Part shown: piece after piece, positions 22,471 through 34,763 of the stretch
Layout of the letters: each line of letters opens with the position of its first letter
How positions within the stretch are numbered: position 1 is the stretch's first letter
NCBI GenBank assembly: GCA_035610365.1
Contig: CM069432.1
Coordinates: 21,452,354 to 21,516,353, forward strand
DNA from: Aquatica leii
Lineage: Eukaryota > Arthropoda > Insecta > Coleoptera > Lampyridae
DNA length: 64,000 nucleotides
Direction of reading: 5' to 3'
Notes under the pieces: model-generated
Seen by the model: the letters and a program-made list of their open reading frames with translations, nothing else
Databases searched by the model: none
What the model was told of the DNA's origin: nothing
Program-made: the position numbers and the translations under genes

Positions 22471-23830
22471 GCCTATCGATCGATTTGTGCATAGTTTCGT
22501 TCAGCTGAAGACAATGATCGACTAAAGTAAGCCACCGGTAACTCACTTTCATCAGGTTTTTGATGGCACAAAACGACACCGATTCCGACTGGGGATGCGT
22601 CAAAAATAAGCACAATTGCCACTCTTGGATTAAAATTCGGTAGAACAGAATCTGCCGATAAAAGACGTTTGCATGACTCAAAGGCGTTTTGATGTTTTGT
22701 TGTCAAATTTTATCTACTTTGTTTCTCAAATAAACGGTGTAACGGTTCAGCTACGGTTGCTTTGTTTGACAAAAACGTATGAAAAAAATTTAGTATTCTC
22801 AAGTACGCCTGTAACTCTTATTAGAGGGAACTGGAGCCTTACGAACAGCGCACATAATTCTGGATCAGGTTTAAAACCCTTGGATGAAATGATATAGTCT
22901 AAGAACTTGACTTCGTTTGTAAAGAGGACGCATTTATCCAGTCGAAGACGATAACTGTGTCACGATTCCTACGACTATGATTACGTCGTCAAGATATGCA
23001 GCAATACCATCAATTCCAGTTAATAATTTGTCGATTACGACTTGGAATTCGCCTGGTGCTGTACTCCAAACTGCAACCTGGTTACTCGAAAAGCTTCTCG
23101 ATGCGTAACTACTGTTTGCAAAAGCGATGATTAATAATTAACCTTTAGTTGGAGCTAAGCAGCAAATGTCTTATTACCAAAATTGAATGTGGATGAGGAT
23201 TGAACGCTTTGTTGATGGTAACTTTATAATCGGCGCAGTCTTATCGAAACGTCGTATGATTAACGGAAACGCAAACACCATCTTCGATTAGCTTATCAAT
23301 AGCTGTGTCAACCTTATCCACTATGTTTAACCGGACGACGTAGCTTGCAGGAAAGTGGCTTTATATTAGGGTGAAGTTTAAGATGGATTGGTTCATCTTT
23401 ATATTTGCCCAGACCTGGTTCAAAAACTGGTGCATGTCTAGTAAGCATAATTGAAATTTGATTGGGACAGTCGACGTAATTAATTCCTCCGACAAAGAAT
23501 CCTAAGCGATCAAATTAATCTCTCCCTAGTAGGCTCGGAGATTCGTTGTTGGACACGATATGTGGTAATTCGGTATTGTAAATTTATGTCAGAGCAATCA
23601 AAAACGCTAATCGTGTTGCCACTGACTCCGCGAATGGTACCCTTAAAAAATTCTAAGGGAGTTGCTGCCACTTGATTAATCCGGCAATAAGTTTATCTCG
23701 ACACGATAGTAATTGCGGCGCCGGTGTCAACTTCCATCAGCAGTGAATAACCATTAATGCGAACAGTTACCATCGACGGCGGGTTGTTCTGTGCACGAAT
23801 GCATGCATTTACTGTAATAATTAAAAACCC
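22471..23830 (-). pseudogene. gypsy B protease, RT and start of RNase H
   Basis: In minus orientation, from high to low coordinates: a retroviral-type protease (SLLMEVDTGAAITIVS, with DTGA in place of the commoner DSGA); the linker with FEPGLGKYKDEPIHLKLHP; traces of RT palm (FGVQHQANSKS, where PFGVSSAP-like sequence is expected); the catalytic AAYLDDVIIV; and RNase H with CKRLLSADSVL, FDASPVGIGVVLCHQKPD and YFSRSLSSAERNYAQIDR. Stops and frame changes are frequent. This copy could not function. The DTGA and the position of the RNase H place it in Ty3/gypsy. Confidence 0.85.
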
Positions 23831-23960
23831 TTTTAATATTAACCGAGATTCTAGTTTTCCTTTACCGAAGATTTCGAAACCAGTTTTATCGATTGGAGGT
23901 CGGTCTATAAAAGCGTGACTTCACGGCGCAATCAATCAGTTTGAAGATGTCTACTGCGAC

Positions 23961-26436
23961 GTGTGATAACGACAACACGGGAATTATTCAGACTGGAAAA
24001 TTGTATTATTTATAATTACTAAGCCGATGATATGTTCATTGCGTCCTTAAATTGTCTTCTTTTTTGTTTTTATTGTTTTCTATAGTTCTAATGTTTTTTA
24101 TTTAATTATTCTAAATTTTAGTATTTAGTATAAAGTTTAGTATTGATTTTTTTTTGTTTAATTGAAAATGTGGTATAAGGTTTATGTTTTAGAAATTTAA
24201 AACCATTGATAGAACTACAAATACAGGAATTATTCTTTAAACTTATGATTCTATTTTTTTAGTTATTGATTAGCAGTACTACAAAAACTATATGGCACTA
24301 ACATTTAAATAATTATTCTAATATTTATTACACAATTAATTTAACAATTATTTACTATTTAAATCTATCGCCTTAACTGAAACTAAAATAGAACTTAAAT
24401 AGGGGAGAAGTATTAATATTAGCGTTTCCACACGCGTATGAAGAGCAAATAGATAAAGTTATTTTTAAATGTATGTTGATTTTTCTAAATATCTTTATTT
24501 AAAAATGTATGGTGTATACATTTTACAAACAAAACATTTGTTAAATACTTTCTGAAAAATCAATACCAAGCGACGAAGTAATTGTAGTTTTCCATCGTTT
24601 ATTTCATTCAGTCACGGTCAGTAATAAATTGCTCATAGAAAGATTTAAGGGTTGACCTTTAACGTATGCTTTTAAATAAAATATTAATTGGTCAGTGTTT
24701 TTTTCTCTATTAGTAGAAACTTTTGTTTATAGTTGAATACTTGACGCTGCTGACTATGTATGATAATGCTTTTTGATTGTATGGCAATTTATCTTTTTTT
24801 TTGTAATTCTAGCCATTTGTAGAAAAAACGATAATTAAAATTTGACCTTGGAATAATTACAAATTTGTTTGAATAAGTTTATATGTGCCGTTCACATAAA
24901 TTTACTTGACAAAAAATTCTAAACATTTAGGCTCTACCGTCTATCTATTCAAAAGCTTCTTGCTCGTAGGTGCTGACAAAAACATTTACAAAATAACAAA
25001 ACCTAGTTTGAAGATGCTAACACAGTTTTTTGCGATTACCACTACTCGGCAAACGTTTTTACTACTATTTAGTAAAATCGTATTCAAGTATAAATTTTAA
25101 TACTACATTTAAATAAATATTTATACTTTTAAGTAAGCTAACACTACGTTATGTTAGTATTATGAATCAATTTAACGCCGCTATTTTTATTCGATAAAGT
25201 TAAGGCAATTTAAAAATACTTTGGCAAGTTTTCTGCTTGGTCTTACTTTTAAAGTCTATATAAAATTTTCAAAACGAACAGAAAACACTTTCATTTAATA
25301 ATTGAATACCCATCGATCCCGAATTATAATTTTATTGTGTATTTTTCTTTGTGAAACAAAAATTTTTGTTGCAATAAAATTGTTAACGAGTTTTAAGACT
25401 TACATAAAAGAGTAAATTGGATAAAAGTTTATACTAATAATTTTCAAGCCGAAGTTTTTTGATACACTTAAATGCGTAGACTTTATCTTTAATAATGAAG
25501 AAGTAAAATACTGGTGTAGGAGAAGTAAAGGATGAAAACTTCTTAAGGAATGTATTAACTTTTTACGCAATAAAACAAAGTGTATTCTTGCAAATACAAA
25601 GTCGTTTGTTATGCAACCTAAACTTTTGTGGCGATATTGTAATTTTGATACTGTTATTAAATCGAACAATTAACAAACACCGTAACTTTTATCGTAATCA
25701 ATCAACTATTTTGTTTACATTCAATCGCAAACAAATTAATAATCAATTAATATAATTAATAACAATGATTAACCAAAAACTTACCCCACCAAAGTTCTTC
25801 GTAACAAGCAGTAAACGTTGACTACTTCTAAATTTTTATTCGCGAGACTTGCGTAGTATGTAAATTTTCATGTATGGCGTGGTTTGTCAAAATCTGGCCT
25901 TGACTACGTTTAAACAATCAAAGAAACTTCAATGGTTAAAATTAGCGTACTCAATACAAACTGCGTTACATACAGTTAAATGTTTTAAATCTACGACTAA
26001 AAACGAAATTATTTAGTATGATCTACAATTCGATTCTTGATAGCTAGGTACTAATTAAAATAATTGTTACGGTAAATACAAATACTTCTAAAACCCCAGC
26101 AAACTCGTTAAAAGAATTTTAAACGTAATAAAAGCAACATGGCCGACGCTAGTATACTAAGCAATTCTTAATAACAACAAATTGATAAAAATGCTATTGA
26201 AATAACCGGCAATAAAAATTTATTAGGAAGAATTACTTACAATTTAGCGATCAGCGTTTTAACCAAATCGGCCGTTTACAGAGAAATAAAGCATGCATGT
26301 GAAATCACTGCACGCTTCGGAAGCGATCTTTCCCATTAATGGCAGATAAAATTAAGCATTTTACTTTCAGTGGGGTCCGCAAGCAGTGAAGTCGTGAATT
26401 TTAATTTGTATTACGACTTCTATAAAATGCATGAGT
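23961..26436. other. Unassigned AT-rich stretch
   Basis: Very AT-rich, no recognisable coding motif on either strand and no shared repeat detected. It may hold gypsy B gag or LTR sequence decayed beyond recognition by eye. Confidence 0.4.
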
Positions 26437-28074
26437 TGTAACCGGCGTTGAAATTTAGTCGTGAATCTTTTATGTAAGACCCCGTAATTAGATTCATCTG
26501 GCTGAATTTGCGGTTTTCTATTTTTTTTTTTTTTTTGATTGATTAGTTCAACGTTAGCATCGTAAACGTTCTACTCGTTATTTTATTACGTTTGATTTAA
26601 GTGTATTTGTATTTAATAATTATTTCACAATTATTACTGGTATTTTTTTTTAATGCATAAAGTTCAGTGGTTTTGATTTTGATTTAGTGTTTTACTTGTT
26701 TATCTCAGTAAAATAACAAGGCTAGATAATTTACAACTTCCTTTGGGAATGTAATTTGATCAATTTTTCGTGGTATTTATACTTTTGTTTATGTTGAAGA
26801 ATTCTTTTACGAGCGCGATTGCGAACAACCTGATAATTTAGCGGAGTGAGCGTTTTCTGTGGGAAGACTTTCTTTCTTTCAAAGGTCTACGTGACAAAAC
26901 GCACTTGGCCATTATATTTTTCATCTTTGTTAACTTACGTTGTTTAGTGTTGCATCTTTTACAAAGATTTTACGGCGCAAGTTTGGGAATTAAGTGGGAT
27001 TACGAGGTGATATAAAGAGAAAAATTTGGTTTTTGGGGAAGAATCTTTTGTCGCGATTAAGAATACCGGGTACCGGAATGTAGTCAAATGTTCGGGGTGT
27101 TTTACCCTACCGTTATGCAATACCGCGGAAGTTAAACAAATGGTGCCGTGAAAATTGAGTGGTGTGAGGGGAAATAGTAATTTTCCAAATTCGTAATTTT
27201 ACGGTTTAAGGAACTTCATGGTATCCATAATCAATCTCACGTTCGAGTTGGATTTATTTTCGATGTTTTGTGTGAAAAATCCTGTCTTCGCTTTTGTGCG
27301 GATTTCAATTAAATAGTGAAATAAATCTTCCGACAGAATTCTATTGTTTGGGGGTTCCACCGAGCTTGTATTCGACTACTGAACACCTAGACCGACCCGG
27401 GTTCAATCTAAATACGTAGCTTCTGGAGCCGCTGTGCCGACAGTTCATCTGAGTAAAGGTATTTATCGAATTTGTTATTATCGTGAAGTGAACCGCGATC
27501 GATATGATTTAAAAGCTTTGATTTGAGCCGATTGAATTACGGCTAACTTTAATTATTTCAAGAAACACTTGAAGGTGTTTGCGTGAAGTTCGATTTAATT
27601 AATTAATTTTGTTTTGTGTATGTAAAAGTAAATCTCATTCATGCATAAAAGATAATGTAACGAAATGTAATCTATAATTTGTTTAAACGTTTAGTTCGAA
27701 GCAAAGTTTCGGACGTATATTTTACGACTTTTGTATTTTATTATTTTTGTTTGTAGTTTGCGAATTAAGTATGCGGTCAAGGCCTTGAATTTAATTTTTT
27801 TTTATTGTGTTGTATTGAAAAACGAGTTAACGCTATTATTATTATTTTTTTTTTATATATATTAATTTTGTATTCAGTTTGTTAATTTTTTTGTCTTGCT
27901 TATTATTATTTCCTTTTTTTTTTATTCTTATTCGAATTTGTTTGATATTCATTATTTTTTTTTGATTTTATACAGTCAATAAATGTTAAATTGTTAAACT
28001 GTAAAGAGCTTTTATTCATTCAGCTGCCGCGTACCTAAATTTTTAAGTGTATTTCAGAAATTTAGCAAGTTACA
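26437..28074 (+). repeat. Possible LTR with extended inverted ends
   Basis: The sequence begins TGTAAC and ends GTTACA, and the four flanking bases extend this to a perfect 10-bp inverted pair, GAGTTGTAAC and GTTACAACTC. An AATAAA signal lies near 27978, about 100 bp before the right end, as in an LTR. About 90 bp beyond it, near 28163, is TTGGCGCCC, a tRNA-Lys-type primer site, but the spacing is larger than usual. There is no target duplication and no second copy in this window, so this remains a suggestion. Confidence 0.3.
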
Positions 28075-28670
28075 ACTCGAGGTAAGTTCAGGGGTTGTAA
28101 CCAACCGGATGAGCTTTTGGATTATCAGGGGTCCGGAAGCTATAATTATCGTGTCCTTGATTGGCGCCCTAACCGATTTTGAGTTTTTACCTTTTTCTTT
28201 CGATTTTATGTCAATCTCGTTTCCAAGTTATCACGGAATTTTAAAATATAACCCATCCCGTCTCCACTGAGCAGCGGCACCCATCATTTGTGTTACCTCA
28301 TTTCAGGCAGTGACATCGTTCCATCTTGGGCATGTAACAGAGTAATGGCATGTAACAATACAAATTTCTGTTTTACCGTTATTCCTTTTTACAAGAGTGT
28401 CTAGGGACGATAACTTCTCCTTTATCTAACAATTTTTTGAACTTTAGAAAAATAATCCTTTTTATCTAATGACTACTTTATTGGTTCTATCGATTTTTAA
28501 GTAAAAAGAATCTTTTTTTTCTCTGATTTCTATTTATTTTAGGTTCTTGTTGGTTTCGAAAATAAAATTTGAATTAGTAGAAATCTAAGAAGACAAGAAT
28601 CTTGTCTTAATTGTTTCACTAGTACTGATGACAAACAAGTGTATTACTTTTCATTGCTTAGATTGTATAG
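28075..28670. other. Unassigned stretch with a primer-site-like motif
   Basis: TTGGCGCCC near 28163 resembles a tRNA-Lys primer-binding site. Nothing else is recognised before the copia fragment. Confidence 0.3.
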
Positions 28671-28673
28671 ATG

Positions 28674-28925
28674 CTACTTTTTTGTAGTTGTCAATCTCCA
28701 TTTTTTCTGTTCTGGTGTGAATGAATTGGATTTACGTACAATATCTTTTAAAAGCTTTTCAAAATTTTTATTAGAAAACTCCCTACCATTGTCCTTCCTT
28801 AAAATTTTGATTGTACGATCTGTTTGGTTTTCAACCATGTTCTTAAATTGCTTAAAAAAATGAAACATTTCATTCTTAAACTTAAGAAAATAAACAAACG
28901 CCTACTTACTAAAATCGTCTAAAAA
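28674..28925 (-). pseudogene. copia integrase fragment
   Basis: The minus strand reads DDFSK, AFVYFLKFKNEMFHFFKQF, then ENQTDRTIKILRKDNGREFS with the second Asp of the integrase core, and FTPEQKKW where TPEQNG is expected. This is the centre of a copia integrase, distinct in sequence from the one at 2559-3662. About 85 codons are recognisable; flanking copia sequence is not. A stop replaces the residue after DDFSK. Confidence 0.85.
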
Positions 28926-29169
28926 AAGTACAAACCTAAGAAGGAAGCAAGGATGTGAGTATTACCAGATCCTAGTAATGTCTCCGTTACTTTGACAGCA
29001 ATAAAAAACGGAACATCTTTTAAAAATGTTATAACATTGAAAAGAATTTTTAGATTTTTACTGCAGTAAAAGAGAACTAGCTAGTCGATTATCTTTTTTA
29101 TGCGTCTCGCTTTAATTATGGGTTACCGATCATAAAACTTCAACAACCTGCTTATGAGTTTGCTGAGGC

Positions 29170-30060
29170 AAACAAAAAAAAAGTTCCACCGTTTTAAACC
29201 GACAAGTTTAGCTTCCAGTACAACTTTCAATAAACATGCAGTTGGCACTCATGAGTTTACGCCTGAAAAAATTTAGAACATAGATGAGACAAGGGTAACA
29301 ACGGTGCATAAAGCTACGATAATTATTGCACAGAAGGTATTAAACAAGTATCGAAAGTGATATCGGGCGAGAGAAGACAGCTTGTTACAATATGTTTTGC
29401 AATAAATGCATGTGGCAATCATGTTCTTTCTCGAGTAAATTGGCAATAGCGTGTACTTCAAAGTGCATTAGACTCTGCAGGAGCCTCTCACTCATCTGGT
29501 TGGATGACAAAAGATAATTTTGTAAAGTACTTGAAACACTTTAAAAACCACTCTGCAGCTTACATAACAAAAACTTACTGATTCTTGACAATCATGATGG
29601 TCATGGTAATCTCGAAGTAATAAATTTTGTTCGAGAGAACCATTTATAGAACAAACATTTAATTTTCAACTAACGCCGTCTAATGGGCTTTGTCAACCAA
29701 TAATTATTAAATCTGGATCAACAATGGTATCTCTAGAGAAAGCTTGATCGTTTCTCTATTCTCCTTCTAGAGTAGATAATGTAAGAAATGATTGTATGCA
29801 TGTTGGTAGTCGAATTATAACTAAAACGCCTGAGAAAAACTGACTGGACGCTGCAGGGCGTTTGAAAAAAGCGTCAACCGTAAAAAAACTCAAAAAGAAG
29901 AAAAACGAAGATAAGCTTGAAAGCGATAGTTTAGAAGAAGCAGCGGATTGGCAGTCTAGCGGCAACAGCTCGCATGACATAGATCCATATGAGAAGACTG
30001 AAAATTCGGGAGTAGAGGATGACTTGAGGTATGTAATCTAAAGCTAAACGACTTTGTGCT
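29170..30060 (+). pseudogene. pogo/Tigger-like DDE_1 transposase remnant
   Basis: Plus-strand translation gives KPTSLASSTTFNKHAV and THEFTPEKI followed by NIDETRVTTVHK, which contains the first catalytic Asp of the DDE_1 family. Next come GWMTKDNFVKYLKHFKNH and LILDNHDGHGNLEVINF with the second Asp. The third acidic residue is not recognisable. A long Lys-rich then acidic tail follows (LKKASTVKKLKKKKNEDK, then DIDPYEKTE). Stops and at least three frame changes break the gene. Such transposases move DNA elements flanked by TA; terminal repeats were not found. Confidence 0.8.
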
Positions 30061-30572
30061 TTGGCGGAAGAAAGGCAGTGACTTGCATTGTAGAGGAAGT
30101 TGATCAGACTCCGATATATTGATAAATTTTTTAAAAAAGAAGAAAGCGCATTTTTACTTTCCTGCCACTAGAGACGAAACTCTTGTACTACGAGACAGTC
30201 TGAAGAAAATCCTGCCCGTGCCTTATATCCAACAACAATTGTAAAGTACCCTAATGTTGCAATTAAGTTAAGTTCTGTTAATAATTTTATTTTTTTTTTA
30301 ATCTAAAGTTTCTTACTACCAAAAAAATATTTTTATTAGTAAAAACATTATCAAAAATTCATACTAGATTGACATGATTTCACTGGAATCCGAATCTATT
30401 CCGAAATTGGAATTGTACCCTACATTCACAAGGTTACAGATCAAATAGGAAAACTTCTTTATAAGAAATATTCAACTCTACAGGCAAAGTCTCTCAGATT
30501 TTTCTTCTCCAAAGAACTAATTTCCTACACTTTTATTTCATAGTGTACACCGAATTTCTTGTTCATGTGGTT

Positions 30573-31945
30573 TGTAACGTGCACATTTTTTTGATTGATT
30601 ACCTCTGCTTTTAATTAAAAAATTTGCGTTCACTGTTAATATAAATGCTTTTGCGCAATACATTTTAACGCGCTGCACATGCGTTATAAGTTCTTCTTCT
30701 TAAGTGATCAACCATCTTGGGGCGTTCGTCATGGCGTGAGGACGTGTTTGTCCTGCACAGCGTGCAGAAAATTTCCACATGTTAAATTTGTACGGTGGAA
30801 TTCTGCTTTAGTTGTATGCAATACCATCTGCTTTCGTTCGTTTAAAATTCTACGCTTTCGTTTGTTTAAAGAAACCCGTAATCTAAAAGGGGTAAGTGAT
30901 TTCTTTGTTCTTACACGTGGTGTGTAACCTTTGATTTTGCGTTTTAGTTTCTTTTTTTCTATACGTACGAACAAAAAGTTTTTTTACGATGAGCTACGAT
31001 ATACGCTGGTGGATACGTTCAATTTGATTTGTTTGGATACGTACAATTTCGATGGTTTACGGTGTACGTTTTTCTTTTTTTGCGTACGCACGGACAAAGT
31101 TTTTTATGAGTTACGATATACGACTACGTTTCTGATTTATTCGATGCATTTCGATTTGTGTACGTATGAATACGTTTATGGTTACAAAAATTTGGTTGGG
31201 ATACGTATGCGTTTTTACGAATTTGAGGTATGAAATGTGAAATTACGATATGGTTTACGCAGCACGTTTGATGTTAGTCACAACGTCGCTTTTACGAAAA
31301 ATTTCCGTTACGAATTAGGATTTTCATGTGTGAAAATCGATAATTATTCATGGTTACGTCTGATGGAATTTGATTTGGATGTTTCGATTGAAAATTATCA
31401 TACGATACGTTTACGATGTTCTGGTTATAGGATCTGTACGGATATTAGATCAAATCAGAATAATTACGGAAAATTTGGAAATTATTATGCATTTCAAGAA
31501 TTTCGTAATGTTGCATAAATCAGATAAAAATTGCGTAATTCAAGTAAGTCACGTGAGACCACGCCCATGCGCTAAAGTTTACGAATAGAAACAAGTAATT
31601 AACCTTCAAATACAAGTATGTACCTAATTGTTAGTTTTAAGATTTGTTTACATGTTCGTTTTTGGTTTCAATATTTAACCGTTATAAATTTAATATAAAA
31701 AATATTGTGGCGTCCAAATTATGTTTCAAATTATGTTTAAATCATATGTCAAATTAGAATTGTAAATTTGAGTGTACGAGTAGAATACCCCGTCCCTGAT
31801 TATAATTTGAACAAGACTCATTGCTCTAATCTAATCTTATGTTAGTGTGTTTATATTTAATAAAGTCGTAAGAGCTAGCCCGGTGCATTAGTTATTTATT
31901 ATTATTTTAATTACGATTATTCAGTAAGATTTTTTTGTCGTTACA
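30573..31945 (+). repeat. LTR related to gypsy A, opposite orientation, with residual primer site
   Basis: It starts TGTAACGTGCACATTTTT and ends GTCGTTACA. Blocks shared with the gypsy A LTR (reverse complement) occur in the same order: TTTTGCGCAA, CTTCTTCTTAAG, the TATTGTGGCGTCCAA stretch near 31705, and CTCATTGCTCTAAT near 31818. Immediately after it comes AATTTGGCACCC, a primer-binding-site-like sequence. Its flanks do not match (GGTT, AATT) and no internal coding follows, so it is either a truncated 5' end or a solo LTR with lost duplication. Open frames inside it (30679-31588) are by-products of the sequence. Confidence 0.75.
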
Positions 31946-32024
31946 AATTTGGCACCCTTAAAGTAAAGTAAGTTTTTGACGTTATAAAATGGTTAAAGTA
32001 AGTTAAAAGATTTTCTTCGTTATA
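31946..32024 (+). other. Sequence following the LTR
   Basis: TTGGCACCC at 31949-31957 resembles a primer site. The remainder is not recognised and may already belong to the Penelope-like fragment that starts at 32025. Confidence 0.3.
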
Positions 32025-32260
32025 GGTTTAGTCTACATTGATGAAACCGGTCGTTCCGTCATTAAACGCATTTCCGAACATGATCGTTATATAAGTAAAA
32101 AGCATATTTCTAAGTCTACGGTTGCCGTACATTATTTTACTACAGGTTACAAAATTTTGATGACGTTTTGATAATTGCAAAATCTCTATTTTTCTTCAAT
32201 AGGAAAATCCGAAAGAGCATAGAAATCATCAAACACCCTAATAACTTGTTATGTTAAAAG
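32025..32260 (+). pseudogene. Penelope-like GIY-YIG endonuclease fragment
   Basis: The plus strand encodes GLVYIDETGRSVIKRISEHD, then KSTVAVHYFTTGYKILM. After a frame change, near 32200, comes FNRKIRKSIEIIKHPNNL. This is the C-terminal half of a GIY-YIG nuclease as found downstream of RT in Penelope-like retroelements (compare VYIGETGRS, KSAVAEH, TGHKI and IREAIEIIKHPN in relatives). The YIG Gly is replaced by Asp. The RT domain is not seen nearby. A pyrimidine-rich tract ending TAG just before 32025 resembles a 3' splice site, but this may be chance. Confidence 0.75.
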
Positions 32261-33590
32261 TGTCTTGGTATGATTTTCGTTCCGCATAAGATTTGCCCAG
32301 TTTTTGCTACACGGATAGTCATGCGCTGTGAAATGGCCTCTGACGGTTAGATTTTTTCCGAAGGAGTTAAATTATTTTTCCGCTGATTATAGCCCGCTTC
32401 AGATATACATATGATCTAACGTAAGCGCTCAGTGAAGATTTTACTTCTAAATTTTCACACTCATCTATGTTATAAATAGATGTCGTTTTTTAAGTGCTTT
32501 TGTGAAAGTTTTTCTGGGGTAAGCATTGATCCCTATTTTTGTGATTTACGTTGATTTTCCCGTAATTGTGATAGCTACTTACGATACCGCCACGTGTTAG
32601 CCAATTTGGAGTGATCCGTTACTTTCCGCTAGAGACTATAATTGGAAGCACGTACTCAAAGGGGATCTTGGTTAATTAAAGAACTTCCGAAACAATCTGG
32701 AGGTAATTTGTAGTTATACTTTATGTGAAGTTCAAATAACCTTGGTGGTATACCTGCGACAAGAATAGTGAAAACCACTCGAATGTTTGACGCATTTAAT
32801 TACGATTCATTGTTTGCGAACAAGCAATTTACTTGTGATACGATCCTATATCTAATTTCTTAGCAATTTTAGAGAATGATTGAAGCATGCAGATAGTTAT
32901 TTCCATGTTTTGGCTAATCGTAAGTATCTTTTTTTCTTGTCATTAGTTTGTGTATTTGTCGAACGTAAAATACGTGCAACTTAGATATAAATACTATCAC
33001 AATTAAGGCATGCAAACTTTTGTTTCTACGATTTCAATTTATGCTAAATGCGATACAGGTTTTGCATTAAATTGACGTTTAAATCCTAAATTACGTATTA
33101 CTTCATTTTTTTATATTGTTTTTTGATAACTGTATGTGTGGGGTGTTGCTTACCCTCCAGGAATTATATCAACGCTATAACTGTGATATTTAGGGAATTA
33201 TTTTTGCTACTATATATGTAATTCTGCCTTGTTTACATAATTTTTTTCACGTTTTCTCTCATTGTTAGAAATAAATATATTTGGCGTTATAATCAGTATT
33301 TTGTCATTTATTCTATTTCAGTGTTGAATAGATTTAAACAGTGTTTGCAATTTTAGTTTCTAGCCGTTTTGGCGCCTTCTTAAATTTATTTTATAATTTA
33401 GCACCACAAAGCTTACGACCCAATCTCAGAATCCAACTGAGTTAGTCGCTAGCAATTAAGTCGCTAGAAAATTATCATCATTACTCCTTCATCAAAAACA
33501 CGGGGTGTGTTTCGAGTTGAGCTTAACCAGATGTGATGATATTCTTCTTTATATATGGAAACTACTTCTTCTTAAATTACTTTTATGGAC
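32261..33590. other. Unassigned
   Basis: AT-rich, no coding motif or shared repeat recognised between the GIY-YIG fragment and the direct-repeat pair. Confidence 0.4.
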
Positions 33591-33593
33591 TTT

Positions 33594-33739
33594 AGAATCT
33601 GGCTTGGTTCACAAATTGATTACCTAACTCTGTAGTGGTTCTTTGTTAGATTATAGTTTGCTTTTTCAAGTTTATCGTTTTTTTCTTACCTTTTTTAGAA
33701 TTTAGAATGTGGCTTAGTTCACAAGTTGATTATCTAACT
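33594..33739 (+). repeat. Direct repeat pair, 36-bp units about 109 bp apart
   Basis: The units at 33594-33629 and 33703-33739 share GGCTTGGTTCACAAATTGAT with a few substitutions. No function is evident. Confidence 0.7.
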
Positions 33740-33772
33740 GGTAACTTTTTTTCTTGTAATATTAGTTAATGA

Positions 33773-34061
33773 CTGTATTGAACTTTCACGCAGGAGAGGC
33801 AAAAACGCACAATTTGGTTTACTTTTTTAACAGCGACGTTTCGTGACATAATTGTGCGCACTTCATCATGATCAATAAAAGACGGGTCCAAGATGTGCTG
33901 TCCGATTGAATAAACACATTTATAGTTAGTGTACGCATAATAATACAATAAATTACAAACAGCAAATATCTACACAGACAAAGTTCGTAACAAAACGTCG
34001 CCGTTTAAAAAGTAAACCAAGTTGTGAGTTTTTGCCTCTCCTACCTGCAAGTTCAATACAG
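33773..34061. repeat. Inverted repeat with 70-bp arms
   Basis: The arms 33773-33841 and 33992-34061 are imperfect reverse complements; shared blocks are CTGTATTGAACTT, AGGAGAGGCAAAAAC, TTTGGTTTAC and GCGACGTTT. The loop is about 150 bp. Just inside the left arm the minus strand reads ATGATGAAGTG then CACGAAACGTC, close to the core of the hammerhead ribozymes found in Penelope-like element termini but with A for the first C of CTGATGA. It may be a Penelope-like terminal structure. Confidence 0.6.
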
Positions 34062-34763
34062 CAAACCATTGGTTGTTTAACTTTTGAGAAGTTCTTAATT
34101 AGATTTCGGTTGCTTGTTTGAGTTCTTCAATTCTTCTCACGCACTTACAAAAGTGGGCAAAACGTTGGTAACTTTGGTTACAACAATGACACGGTCCAAA
34201 TTCAAAACAAAAACCTATAAAAATCTTAAGGTTTCGCAGTTATATTGTTTATGATTATAAGCGACTTTCAGCTTAGACCGCGTCGTATACAAACACCCAG
34301 ACTTTTTAGGTTTGGTCCTAGTCTCTCCCTGAGAGCCAAAACAAGAAGTAGAACTTGGCTTTTGCCGTATTGTCGTTCGTGAACCCAGCAAGCAAACTGA
34401 CGTTTCGTAAGACATTGCAGCTTGCATTTTCGGAGTAGTAAATGTCACTGACATTATGATTATGGTTTTTTGAAAAAAATTGATGTGTTTGCGTTCAGCA
34501 AGGCATTTGGATAAAATGTTTGCGATGTTTACGTGCGACTTCTTGTGCGCAAATTGGAATTTTGAGTCAAGTTGCCATGTGACTAACAACGTAGCTTCGT
34601 AAAGTTGCCGAATTAACGGGAGTGTAACATAAATCGGTTTGGAGAGTCTTAAGAGCACCTAAGTTTTTTGCTTCACAAAATGCACATGCTTTAAATTTCG
34701 TGGACGATAATCCTGATAAACAAATTCAGTTTTAGAATGCAAAGTTTCACGGCCGTTGTTTTA
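34062..34763. other. Unassigned
   Basis: Between two inverted-repeat structures. A minus-strand open frame of 147 codons (34215-34658) has no recognisable domain and an ordinary composition for chance in this region, so it is not called. Confidence 0.35.

Larger units (their letters stand above)
19740..23960 (-). mobile_element. Ty3/gypsy retrotransposon B, decayed, with nested solo LTR
   Basis: Minus-strand protease, RT, RNase H and integrase remnants occur in the gypsy order over 4.2 kb. They are interrupted at 20995-22470 by solo LTR family S with the target duplication GCCT. Numerous stops and frameshifts show that this copy is old. LTRs were not identified, so the limits are those of recognisable coding sequence. 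It differs clearly in sequence from gypsy A. Confidence 0.85.

Noticed and set aside
27390..27410. GGGTTCAATCT, similar to a tRNA B box (possible SINE)
   Set aside because: No A box at the right distance and no repeated copy in the window.
30679..31588. Several open frames in a row, Tyr/Arg/Phe-rich
   Set aside because: They fall inside an LTR related to gypsy A, whose U3 is full of TACGT-like words; no protein motif.
34215..34658. 147-codon minus-strand open frame
   Set aside because: No recognisable domain; between two repeat structures; treated as chance.
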